The position numbers and the translations under genes were made by a program. From Bin80 sp965261255 (GTDB taxonomy: Bacteria > Bacteroidota > Rhodothermia > Rhodothermales > Bin80), in assembly GCA_965261255.1 (NCBI GenBank), contig CBDHCQ010000004.1, positions 1,550,001 through 1,614,000 on the forward strand: a stretch of DNA of 64,000 bases. Direction: 5' to 3'. Positions within the stretch are counted from its first letter, which is position 1; each line of letters begins with the position of its first letter. The notes beneath the pieces were generated by a model that ran no database searches, had not been told where the DNA came from, and saw nothing but the letters and a program-made list of their open reading frames with translations. Shown here piece after piece: positions 35,649 through 44,012 of this stretch.

Positions 35649-36590
35649 ATGGTAAACAATCCATCCGACACAAAAAATCACGAGACAGAGGCTACAGCCC
35701 AGCTGAGGCGAACCGGTCTGGATGTTTTTGATGGTATTACGGGCAGCTGGTCTTCCGGCGCCGCCTTGGCCCTATGGGTATTTGTTGGTTTGTTTGCCTA
35801 CCTGTTCATAGGCAATATTGCTTCGACCTTTCTTCTCGCGCTGAATGATGTTGGACTTCAAGATATTTTAAGTGGTCAGCAGGATGTATTCGCCGAGAAT
35901 GGGAATGCGTTTTTAGGAGGCAATGCAATTGGGTTAGCCTTGGGACTAGGAAGTGTTGCGCTGCTTGCAAGTTGGCTGGACTCTACTCGACCCTTGCACT
36001 ACCTCCGGCTTAAAACCTGCAATCCATCAGATGTCGTACTGTCGCTAGCTGGCCTTATCTGTCTACTTCCGGCGGTACTTGGCCTCGGTATCCTGAATGA
36101 AAAGATTCCCTTACCTGATGTCCTTCTGCAGCTGGAAGAACAACAAATGGAGTTAATTGAATGGTTTACCGGACAGGGAGGTAATTTTGCCCTGAATATG
36201 ATATTTGTTGTTGCGACACCTGCTATTTTTGAGGAGGTGTTTTTTCGAGGATATGTGCAGAGGAGGGCAGAGCGGGGGCTAGGCGTGGTCGGCGGAATTA
36301 TTCTGACGGGCGTCATCTTTGGCGTGTTTCATCTGCGTCTTACTCAGGTATTACCATTAGTCTTATTGGGGTGTTACTTGGCATATGTTACCTGGCGCAC
36401 GGGCAGTCTGTGGATTGCCGTAGTATTACATTTTTTCAATAATGGGCTTGCACTATCTTTATCCAAATGGGGACCGGAATCGGTTTCAGATCCAGAAGTT
36501 ATTCCATGGTTGCTGATCACGGGAAGCATGCTTCTCTTTGCTGCCTGTATCCTGATGATTCATCGTCGCAATGAAAAAGAGCACCGCTAA
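35649..36590 (+). CDS. CPBP-family intramembrane glutamic protease
   Basis: A 313-residue multi-spanning membrane protein of the CaaX protease/bacteriocin-processing (CPBP/Abi) family. The three active-site motifs are all present: EEVFFRGYVQRR near residues 196-207, FGVFHLRL near 223, and HFFNNGLA near 260. It may cleave prenylated or other membrane-embedded substrates; the target is unknown. Its 3' end overlaps the next small gene by 20 bases. Confidence 0.9.
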   Translation: MVNNPSDTKNHETEATAQLRRTGLDVFDGITGSWSSGAALALWVFVGLFAYLFIGNIASTFLLALNDVGLQDILSGQQDVFAENGNAFLGGNAIGLALGLGSVALLASWLDSTRPLHYLRLKTCNPSDVVLSLAGLICLLPAVLGLGILNEKIPLPDVLLQLEEQQMELIEWFTGQGGNFALNMIFVVATPAIFEEVFFRGYVQRRAERGLGVVGGIILTGVIFGVFHLRLTQVLPLVLLGCYLAYVTWRTGSLWIAVVLHFFNNGLALSLSKWGPESVSDPEVIPWLLITGSMLLFAACILMIHRRNEKEHR

Positions 36591-36837
36591 CTGGGAGGAA
36601 GTATTATTGTGCAGCACCGACTACGAGGCCAATCTGGTTCGTGCACGTCTGGAGGATGCTGGTATCTTTTCCGTGCTGCTAAATCAGCGGTGCCATGCTT
36701 TTAATTTGACACAGGGATCAATAGCAAAAATACGTGTTCTGGTTCCGAAATCCATGAAGGCAGAGGCCTTGGCGCTGCTCGCAGCGGAAGCGCTTACCGA
36801 TGAAGAGTTGACCGAGGCGGCTCTTTCTAGTAAATAG
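36571..36837 (+). CDS. DUF2007-like small protein
   Basis: An 88-residue cytoplasmic protein of the DUF2007 type. The pattern VLLCSTDYEANLVRARLEDAGI, seen as EANLVRARLEDAGI plus KIRVLVPKSMKAEALALL, is typical of these PII-like or ACT-like putative signalling domains. It overlaps the CPBP gene by 20 bases and precedes cdsA. Its role is unknown. Confidence 0.75.
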   Translation: MKKSTANWEEVLLCSTDYEANLVRARLEDAGIFSVLLNQRCHAFNLTQGSIAKIRVLVPKSMKAEALALLAAEALTDEELTEAALSSK

Positions 36838-36854
36838 ATCCAGCGCAGCGTGTA

Positions 36855-37664
36855 ATGTCACAGATTTTAACTCGCCTTTCCACAGCCACAATCGGTGCCT
36901 CCCTCTTGGTTGGCTCCGCGTGGCTTGGAGCGTGGTACTTTGGCATTGCCGTGATGATAATTGCTCTTCTAGGGCAACTTGAATTGTATCAGCTCTATGA
37001 GCGCTCCGGGGTTCGGGCCTGGATCGTTACGGGCTTATTGGTAGGTGCAGGCTTGTCTCTGCGAGCATTGATACCGGATATTTTCCTCCTCACTGCCGTG
37101 CCTGTCGTCGGGCTTGTGCTGTGGTGTACCTTTACAAAGAGCGATCAGCCGCTGACACGCCTGGGTGCAACACTCTCGGGCGCAGTCTATCCGACGGCTT
37201 TGTTAGCATTTTTGACAGATCTGCGCGTGGTTCCAGGATACAGTGAGCAAGAAGCATTGATATTGACCATTACAGTACTGGTACTGGTGTGGGCAAGCGA
37301 TGTGTTTGCTTTCTTTACAGGGTCCTTTTTTGGCAGGCGTGCATTGGCACCGTCAATTTCTCCCGGTAAGACTTGGGAAGGATTTCTTGGCGGGATTGGG
37401 GGAGCACTGTTGGCTGTGGGCATACTCAATCTGACACTAGAGATGCCGTTAGCAACGATTCATATACTGATTCTCGCGCTCGTATGCACCCTTTCCGGTG
37501 CAGTTGGCGATTTGGCCGAGAGTCGCTTCAAGCGTGTAGCTGGCGTGAAGGATTCGGGGATTATTCTGCCAGGACACGGGGGGATGCTTGATCGTTTTGA
37601 TGGCATTATTGTAGCGGCTCCGTTATCCTATATGTACATTATTTTTGTCGTTAACTGGTTCTGA
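36855..37664 (+). CDS. cdsA: Phosphatidate cytidylyltransferase
   Basis: Inner-membrane enzyme making CDP-diacylglycerol from phosphatidic acid and CTP for phospholipid synthesis. It has 269 residues and many hydrophobic segments. The family signature near the C-terminus is complete: SRFKRVAGVKDSG followed by LPGHGGMLDRFD, holding the metal-binding Asp residues. SPGKTWEG near residue 170 is also typical. It precedes a small membrane protein gene and mutL. Confidence 0.95.
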   Translation: MSQILTRLSTATIGASLLVGSAWLGAWYFGIAVMIIALLGQLELYQLYERSGVRAWIVTGLLVGAGLSLRALIPDIFLLTAVPVVGLVLWCTFTKSDQPLTRLGATLSGAVYPTALLAFLTDLRVVPGYSEQEALILTITVLVLVWASDVFAFFTGSFFGRRALAPSISPGKTWEGFLGGIGGALLAVGILNLTLEMPLATIHILILALVCTLSGAVGDLAESRFKRVAGVKDSGIILPGHGGMLDRFDGIIVAAPLSYMYIIFVVNWF

Positions 37665-37666
37665 AA

Positions 37667-37870
37667 ATGGGACTCTTATTTGGACGCAAAACACAACCGC
37701 GAAAGTTCGACTATACGCCGCGTTACTATGATCCGCGCAAAGACGATAGCCTCAAGCGGCGCATGCGAATTCAGAGCCGCGTTCGTCGCAGGCGTAGTCC
37801 GGTTGCACTCTATTACCTAGCTGCATTATTGCTTACGGCGCTGTACATCTACAACGCTATCGGACGATAG
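37667..37870 (+). CDS. Small membrane protein, function unknown
   Basis: A 67-residue protein with a basic N-terminal part (RMRIQSRVRRRRS) and one C-terminal membrane span (ALYYLAALLLTALYIYNAI). It follows cdsA by 2 bases and lies 10 bases before mutL, so co-transcription is likely. Related small open reading frames are common beside mutL or rhomboid genes in this phylum, but I cannot name a family. Confidence 0.6.
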   Translation: MGLLFGRKTQPRKFDYTPRYYDPRKDDSLKRRMRIQSRVRRRRSPVALYYLAALLLTALYIYNAIGR

Positions 37871-37880
37871 CAGGACCCAT

Positions 37881-39671
37881 ATGAAGTGTGCTGTGCAGAT
37901 CAGGCGTATGCCGATCGAATTGGCCAACAAGATTGCGGCCGGAGAGGTCGTTCAGCGTCCTGCATCGGCTGCAAAAGAGTTGCTCGAGAACGCGATTGAC
38001 GCAGGTGCCTCGGAAATATCTCTTTCGGTAAAAGCTGCGGGCAGCAGCTTGATTCAAGTAAGCGATAATGGTGCAGGCATGGGCCCCGAAGACGCTGTTC
38101 AGTGCTTTGAGCGTCATGCGACCAGCAAGATCGCGAGCGCAGAAGATCTGGAGAATATACAGACGCTTGGATTCAGAGGAGAAGCATTGGCCTCAATAGC
38201 AGCGATAGCACAGGTATCTCTGAGAACAAAGAGGGAAGAAGATGGTCAGGGGGTGTCTGTACGCATTGAGGCGGGGCAGGTACTTGAGAATTCCCCATGT
38301 GCCGCAGCAGTCGGAACTACCGTCGCCGTTCGCAATCTATTTTTCAATGTTCCGGCGCGCAGAAGTTTTTTGAAGGCTCCTTCGACAGAGTTTCGTCATA
38401 TCTCAAACATCTTTGTTTCTCAGGCGCTGGCTAATCCGTGGACCACCTTCAGGTTAGTACATAATCGGCATGAGGTATACCGCTTGCCGGGTTCACGCAC
38501 AGAGGAATTTTCGGATGCGTTGCGGGAGCGCGTTCGCGCTATCCTTGGGACAGACGTCAGCCAGCATCTCGTGCTGGTTAATGAATCCATGAGCTATATC
38601 TCCGCTGTTGGATTTTTAGCGCACCCAGAACATGCCAAAAAATCTCGCAGGGATCAATACTTATTTGTAAATGACCGTCCGATAAGGAGCCCCAGTCTAA
38701 ATCATGCAATCCGATCCGCTTATGACACACTGCTTCCGGAGGGGCGTCATCCCGCTTATGTTCTGTTTCTGAAGCTTTCCCCCAAGCATGTTGATGTGAA
38801 TGTGCATCCTGCAAAGACGGAAGTTCGATTTGATGATGACCGTGGCGTATATAATTTTGTGCAAGCGATATCAAGGCGTGCGCTTGGGATTGCAGACCTG
38901 ATTCCTCAGTATCCAAGTAGTGCATCATCGTTGAGTTTTCAGAGAGGGTCAAACGATGCATCAACAAGTTGGAAGCCGCCACTTCGCGCGGACGAGTTAC
39001 CACCAGTTCAGGGAGAGCAGTCAACGATTGTTTACGACGTTGAGCGTAGTCGGGCGCCTTCTGGAGCAACGCTGGATATGGAGGGGTTTCTTTGGCAGTT
39101 ACAGGACCACTATATCCTGACCCAACTACATAGCGGGATATTAGTCGTTGATCAGCAGGCTGCTCATCAGCGCATTCTGTTTGAACGTGCCCTTGCAGAT
39201 TTACAGGCCGGGATCGGGTTGTCACAACAGCTCCTGTTTCCCCAACTGATATGTCTCAATCAGGGGGATTGCGAACTTCTGCGCGAACTTAGTCCACTTG
39301 CTATGGCACTTGGGTTTGATTATTCAATTTCTGAAAACCGTACGGTAACGGTCAGGGGGGTACCTTCGGACCTGCAAGCCGGCGCAGAAAAGAAAATCCT
39401 GCAGTCGATACTTGATGAGTACAAGGCCAACAGTGAGTTAAAACATCTTTCCATTCAGGAAAATATGGCCCGTAGCATAGCCGTTCAAGGTGCAGTTTCT
39501 CCTGGGGTTAAGTTGAATGAAGAGGAGATGCGGACGATGATTGATCGACTCTTCCAGTGCGAAGACCCCTATCGGACCCCCAATGGAAAGCCAACACTAA
39601 TCCGATTGACACATGATGAATTGAAGCAGCGGTTTGATCGGAAAGTTGTAGATCATGAAGAGCCCGATTGA
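37881..39671 (+). CDS. mutL: DNA mismatch repair protein MutL
   Basis: MutL links mismatch recognition by MutS to strand removal. The 596-residue protein has the GHKL ATPase motifs: VVQRPASAAKELLENAIDAG region with its E and N residues, DNGAGM near residue 62, and FRGEALASIA near 97. The C-terminal dimerisation domain is present. The endonuclease signature is altered: DQQAAHQ (424-430) in place of DQHAxxE, and PNGKP (567-571) in place of PHGRP, with C560 kept. It may therefore lack nicking activity. It overlaps tilS by 17 bases. Confidence 0.95.
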   Translation: MKCAVQIRRMPIELANKIAAGEVVQRPASAAKELLENAIDAGASEISLSVKAAGSSLIQVSDNGAGMGPEDAVQCFERHATSKIASAEDLENIQTLGFRGEALASIAAIAQVSLRTKREEDGQGVSVRIEAGQVLENSPCAAAVGTTVAVRNLFFNVPARRSFLKAPSTEFRHISNIFVSQALANPWTTFRLVHNRHEVYRLPGSRTEEFSDALRERVRAILGTDVSQHLVLVNESMSYISAVGFLAHPEHAKKSRRDQYLFVNDRPIRSPSLNHAIRSAYDTLLPEGRHPAYVLFLKLSPKHVDVNVHPAKTEVRFDDDRGVYNFVQAISRRALGIADLIPQYPSSASSLSFQRGSNDASTSWKPPLRADELPPVQGEQSTIVYDVERSRAPSGATLDMEGFLWQLQDHYILTQLHSGILVVDQQAAHQRILFERALADLQAGIGLSQQLLFPQLICLNQGDCELLRELSPLAMALGFDYSISENRTVTVRGVPSDLQAGAEKKILQSILDEYKANSELKHLSIQENMARSIAVQGAVSPGVKLNEEEMRTMIDRLFQCEDPYRTPNGKPTLIRLTHDELKQRFDRKVVDHEEPD

Positions 39672-41010
39672 TGCATTCCGTGACCGCGTAGCATCCTACA
39701 TGAAGCGCACGGCTCATGTAAGTCTGGATGAGCGCATACTCGTAGGAGTAAGTGGAGGCATGGATTCTGTTGTGCTGCTGGATGTTCTGGGAATGTTAGG
39801 GTACGAGCGTGAGGTGGTTCACATTAATTATCATTTACGCGAGCAGGAATCTGTCGCAGATGAAGTGCTGATTCGTGAATTGTGTCAGCAGCGGGAGTTG
39901 AACCTGCAGGTAAGGCATATTTACGCGCGCACCCATGCTGATGATACCGGATACTCGGTCCAGATGGTAGCGCGTGATCTTCGATACGCGGCGTTTACTG
40001 AGATAGCTTTGCAGCAAGGCCTATCTGTTGTAGCCGTGGCACATCACATGGATGACCAGGCGGAGTCATTGTTGTTGAATCTTAATCGGGGAACAGGTCC
40101 AGAAGGTCTTGCTGTGATGCGCCCTGTCCGTCCACTGACAGAACAGGTCAATTTGGTGCGCCCCCTTCTCGGGGAGAGTAGAGCATCCATCCAAGCTTAT
40201 GCAACCGCCAGGAACTTGAAATGGCGCGAGGATCGCAGCAACGAGGACGCGAAATATCTGCGTTCCAGGCTGCGGGCAAGCGTTATGCCAAACCTGAATG
40301 CCGAAACAATTGCGCGGAGTGCCAGGCTTGTTGCTGAATGGGTTGATGAGGTGATCCGCCCAATGATCGATAGAAGTTTTTCTGATGCGGCAAATGGGCA
40401 GTCACTATCAATTGCATATCTGAAGCAACTGCCGAATGTACTTGCTAGACGATTGGTGATTGAAGGACTACGTAAGTGGTTACCGGGAACACCTGCAAAT
40501 GAGGCACTCGCTGAAAGAGTCCTGGCACTGGTGAATTCGCAGACTGGAAAACAAATTGAGGTGGGTGAAGGAGTGATTTGGCGGGATCGAGCCCATCTCG
40601 TGTTTACTGTATCAGCCAAACAAGAAAGAACAGAAGAGACTGAACTGCTTTCCGAATGTACGGCAGTAGCCGTTCCAGGTGGACAGGTTCGACTCTATCT
40701 TACACAGAAGGAGCCCCCAAGTCTTTCTGATCCGGCAGGTGTTTGGCTTGATGCAGAAAAATTAGTATTACCACTTACGGTCCGCCGCTGGCTTGCGGGT
40801 GATCGAATGCGTCCTCTAGGAATGCAGGGCACAAAAAAGATCAGCGATCTGTTGACGGATGATGCTGTACCTGCGCAGGAGCGCAGGTCTGTGCCCGTGA
40901 TATGTAGCGGTTCGACTATTGCATGGGTCGTCGGACATCGAATGGCTCACGAGTTTCGCGTAACCCCATCAACCCAACAGTATGCCAGACTCTATTACGA
41001 GCAAAGTTGA
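39655..41010 (+). CDS. tilS: tRNA(Ile)-lysidine synthase
   Basis: Adds lysine to C34 of tRNA-Ile(CAU) so that it reads AUA. The N-terminal ATP-pyrophosphatase domain has the PP-loop VGVSGGMDS at about residues 28-36 and AHHMDDQAES near 130. The C-terminal substrate-binding domain has RRWLAGDRMRPLGMQGTKK. Its 451 residues are typical. It overlaps mutL (17 bases) and hpt (29 bases), so all three probably share one transcript. Confidence 0.95.
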   Translation: MKSPIDAFRDRVASYMKRTAHVSLDERILVGVSGGMDSVVLLDVLGMLGYEREVVHINYHLREQESVADEVLIRELCQQRELNLQVRHIYARTHADDTGYSVQMVARDLRYAAFTEIALQQGLSVVAVAHHMDDQAESLLLNLNRGTGPEGLAVMRPVRPLTEQVNLVRPLLGESRASIQAYATARNLKWREDRSNEDAKYLRSRLRASVMPNLNAETIARSARLVAEWVDEVIRPMIDRSFSDAANGQSLSIAYLKQLPNVLARRLVIEGLRKWLPGTPANEALAERVLALVNSQTGKQIEVGEGVIWRDRAHLVFTVSAKQERTEETELLSECTAVAVPGGQVRLYLTQKEPPSLSDPAGVWLDAEKLVLPLTVRRWLAGDRMRPLGMQGTKKISDLLTDDAVPAQERRSVPVICSGSTIAWVVGHRMAHEFRVTPSTQQYARLYYEQS

Positions 41011-41539
41011 GATCATACATGGCCGTCGGTTGAGGTTGTTCAAGGATGCGGAGACCATCGAGGCGCGCGTTCGGGAGATCGGCAAAGTCCTGACACAGTC
41101 ACACTACGGCAAGCATCCGATTGTACTAGGTCTCATGCAAGGCGCCTTTGTATTTACAGCGGATCTTGTACGCGCCATGGACTTGCCTTGTACCGTGGAT
41201 TTTTGGCGCCTTTCTTCCTACGGGACTGGTACCAAGAGCAGTCAATCTGTTCATGAGCTCATGTCACCAACTGTAAGGCTCTGCGACCGACATGTGATTC
41301 TGGTTGATGACATTGTGGATAGCGGCAGAACGCTCACCCATGCACTACGCAGGCTTGCCAAACATGCCCCCCAGTCGATCACCGTGGTTGCCTTGTTGCA
41401 AAATGAAGCGAGCCCTGTTGTAGTGGATCACGTGGGTTTTGTCTCCGGGGGAGACTTTGTTGTGGGGTATGGCTTGGACGTTGCATATGAGTTGCGGGGA
41501 CTGCCCGCACTCTACTATCTTGAAAATAATAGAGCGTAA
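40982..41539 (+). CDS. hpt: Hypoxanthine phosphoribosyltransferase
   Basis: Salvages hypoxanthine or guanine to the nucleotide using PRPP. The 185-residue protein carries the PRPP motif VILVDDIVDSGRTL near residues 102-115 and the flexible-loop region SSYGTGTKSS. FVVGYGLDVAYELRGLP is the C-terminal purine-binding segment. It starts 29 bases inside tilS, a neighbour pair seen in many bacteria. Confidence 0.95.
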   Translation: MPDSITSKVEIIHGRRLRLFKDAETIEARVREIGKVLTQSHYGKHPIVLGLMQGAFVFTADLVRAMDLPCTVDFWRLSSYGTGTKSSQSVHELMSPTVRLCDRHVILVDDIVDSGRTLTHALRRLAKHAPQSITVVALLQNEASPVVVDHVGFVSGGDFVVGYGLDVAYELRGLPALYYLENNRA

Positions 41540-41570
41540 GAGAGTCGTGCAACTATCCGTAGAAAGGTGT

Positions 41571-42815
41571 ATGGCAAATACGGTCATAAGTCCTGGAAAA
41601 TGGCGACTAGAACGAGGAGAGATAATTCGCACTAAGCTGCTATTGGCGGGAGTGATTGCGCTCATTCTTACGGGTTGTGAGATCACAACTGCGCCAGAAG
41701 AACGGGAAGCGGAAAGTGAGTATGGTGCCATATTGGATGCCTTCTCCGAGTCACGTGGCATTGGTGCGTCGGCCCTCGCCATCATGAAGGATGGCAATGT
41801 CATCTATGAAGGTGTGAGTGGTTTTATGGATGCCGGACACAACTGGCCCATAGTCTCAAGCGTGATGATGCGAGTTGCAAGTCTTTCCAAACCCGTCACA
41901 GCCGCTGCTGTTCATCAGCTGGTTACCGATGGGTTGCTGACGTTGGATGCGCGTGCCTTCGATCTTGGACAGCCGGAAGGCGGATTGCTTACCCTGCGAC
42001 CATTCCTTTCGCTTGGTGATCCTCGGCTTATGGATATCACTGTCGAACACCTTCTCCTGCATGAAGCCGGTTGGGACAGGGATAGCACGGCCGATTGGGT
42101 ATTTCGAGAAATTCAGATAGCAGGGGCAATGTCAGTTTCCAGTCCGCCTGGACGGGAGAATACGGTTCGCTATGTTTTGGGCCAGCCGTTACAATTTGAT
42201 CCTGGTTCTGAAACTGTCTACTCCAATGTCGGATATCTTGTATTGGGGCTGATCATTGAGAAGGTATCGGGAAAGGACTATCTTACCTATGTGCGCGAGA
42301 ACGTCTTCGCACCCCTTGGCGTTTCCGCAGAAGACGTGATCCAGGCCCGTACGTTCCCCCGGGACCGTAGTTTGAGGGAACCATGGTACGATGATCCAAG
42401 ATTGGTTTATAGTGTATTTAATCCAAATGGACCACTTGTGAGGTCACCGGATGGAGGATGGGATGCTGAGGCGAAGCTGGCTGAGGCTGGACTGGTTACC
42501 ACAGCGAGGGCTCTGCTTGAATTTGCTGACGGGTACGTGGTGTGGGGGAGCAGTATCGGTAAACAACGAACCGGTCGAGAGGGACGTGGTTGGTGGTCGT
42601 GGCACTTTGGATCCCTGCCTGGAACCAATGCGCTGGTATACCAGAGTGGAGACGGGGTCAACTATGTCGTTCTATTTAATCGTCGCACCGTCCCAGGCAC
42701 ACATTACGTCAAGCAGTTCATGGATACTCTGAACATACGCTTGATGCTGCCAAATTCTGCATCCCATTCCGATATGTTTGGAGACGCATCAACGAGTCCG
42801 AAATTTGCCAAATAG
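41571..42815 (+). CDS. Class C beta-lactamase-like serine hydrolase, lipoprotein
   Basis: A 414-residue predicted lipoprotein with lipobox LLLAGVIALILTGC. The serine-hydrolase domain has the SxxK motif SLSK and the tyrosine motif YSN in VYSNVGYLVLG. A HFGSLPG segment near the C-terminus is the likely third motif. Such proteins may be esterases, D-aminopeptidases or PBP-like enzymes; true beta-lactamase activity is uncertain. The frame opens at 41439 inside hpt, but a GAAAGG site stands before ATG 41571, so that start is preferred. Confidence 0.85.
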   Translation: MANTVISPGKWRLERGEIIRTKLLLAGVIALILTGCEITTAPEEREAESEYGAILDAFSESRGIGASALAIMKDGNVIYEGVSGFMDAGHNWPIVSSVMMRVASLSKPVTAAAVHQLVTDGLLTLDARAFDLGQPEGGLLTLRPFLSLGDPRLMDITVEHLLLHEAGWDRDSTADWVFREIQIAGAMSVSSPPGRENTVRYVLGQPLQFDPGSETVYSNVGYLVLGLIIEKVSGKDYLTYVRENVFAPLGVSAEDVIQARTFPRDRSLREPWYDDPRLVYSVFNPNGPLVRSPDGGWDAEAKLAEAGLVTTARALLEFADGYVVWGSSIGKQRTGREGRGWWSWHFGSLPGTNALVYQSGDGVNYVVLFNRRTVPGTHYVKQFMDTLNIRLMLPNSASHSDMFGDASTSPKFAK

Positions 42816-42869
42816 GAGATACGAAAGCCCAGGATCTTGGAAACGAAAATAACAAGAGTTCTTGGATTC

Positions 42870-42915
42870 ATGCAATTGGTTTGCATAGTGAGATTGGGAA
42901 TTATACACATGTGTA
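42870..42915. promoter_or_regulatory. Two palindromes upstream of the TIM-barrel isomerase gene
   Basis: ATGCAA and TTGCAT with a 5-base spacer lie at 42870-42886, and the perfect 12-bp palindrome TACACATGTGTA at 42904-42915. Both fall in the 246-base gap before 43062. They could bind a regulator of the isomerase gene; the first could instead be a hairpin ending the serine-hydrolase transcript. Confidence 0.3.
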
Positions 42916-43061
42916 CCCATCAGCACCGACAACAATCCAGGTCAAATAGGACCAACTAACTAGGAAACGGCGCATTCCACGCCGAATGCTTCAAAAAAGG
43001 TGATAATGGGACATGTGGGTGTTATGTTGTAACTTGTGTGTCATGTGATTAATTGATCAAA

Positions 43062-44012
43062 ATGAATCAGAGTTTTAGCCGAAGAAGTTTTCTGAAAACC
43101 GCTGGATTAGCTGCCAGCGTTGCAGTAATTCCACGCCGTTTTATTTTCGCTTCGTCACCCGTAAAAGTCGGTGCGATCTCATACAGCTTTCGTCAGATTC
43201 CCGGCAGTGCAGAGGAAATCCTTGGGTACATGCAGACTCTTGGACTTAATACGGTGGAGTTAATGGGGGGACCTGCGGAAGCGTATGCAGGAGCTCCAGA
43301 TCCGGGCCCTAGACCCCGACACCCGGAATCTATGACCCAGGAGGAAAGGTCGAATTATGTGGCTGCTAGGGCAGCAGCGCAACAAGAAACACAGAAGTGG
43401 CGTCGCAGCGCTCCCATGGAGAAGTTTGCTGAGTTGGGGGATATGTTCAGAGATGGGGGCGTAGATGTAGATATCCTGAAATTGGGCAACCCGAATTGGT
43501 TTGCGGAGGATATAGATTATGCCTACAGGGCGGCAAAAGCGATCGGCGCACGTGGGATTTCTTTCGAAATATCGGCACTCTCATCCAAGGCAATGGCCCC
43601 GTTCGCTACAAAGCACGGTCTCATCAACGGTATGCACAATCATTTACAGGTAGCCAACGAGGGTTTTGACTTTGACGAGTACCTCTCCCATTCGCCGAAC
43701 AATATGCTGAATCTGGACATCGGGCATTACGTAGCTGCGCTTGGGACTTCCCCTATTCCCATGATCAAGAAGTATCACGACCGGATCAGCCACTTACATC
43801 TGAAGGACCGCAAAACTCCTGAAAATGGACAGGATAATGTTGCATGGGGAACGGGAGATACGCCGATTGGCGAAGTCTTACGCCTGTTGCGGGACGAGAA
43901 TTACCCCATTCCGGCTATGATTGAACTGGAGTACCCAATTCCAGAAGATTCCAGCGTTATGGAGGAAATGGCCAAGTGTGCTGACTACTGCCGGGAGGCC
44001 TTGGAATCATAG
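43062..44012 (+). CDS. Tat-exported sugar isomerase/epimerase-like TIM-barrel protein
   Basis: A 316-residue protein of the xylose-isomerase-like AP-endonuclease-2 superfamily. The N-terminus has a twin-arginine signal (SRRSFLKTAGLAASVAVI), so it would be folded before export. Metal-ligand-bearing segments include HNHLQVANEGFDFDEYL, LDIGHYVAALG, ISHLHLKDRK and MIELEYPIPE. I take the ATG at 43062; a TTG at 43053 is possible. Sugar isomerase or epimerase function is inferred from the superfamily. It converges on the HD gene with a 6-base overlap. Confidence 0.85.
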   Translation: MNQSFSRRSFLKTAGLAASVAVIPRRFIFASSPVKVGAISYSFRQIPGSAEEILGYMQTLGLNTVELMGGPAEAYAGAPDPGPRPRHPESMTQEERSNYVAARAAAQQETQKWRRSAPMEKFAELGDMFRDGGVDVDILKLGNPNWFAEDIDYAYRAAKAIGARGISFEISALSSKAMAPFATKHGLINGMHNHLQVANEGFDFDEYLSHSPNNMLNLDIGHYVAALGTSPIPMIKKYHDRISHLHLKDRKTPENGQDNVAWGTGDTPIGEVLRLLRDENYPIPAMIELEYPIPEDSSVMEEMAKCADYCREALES

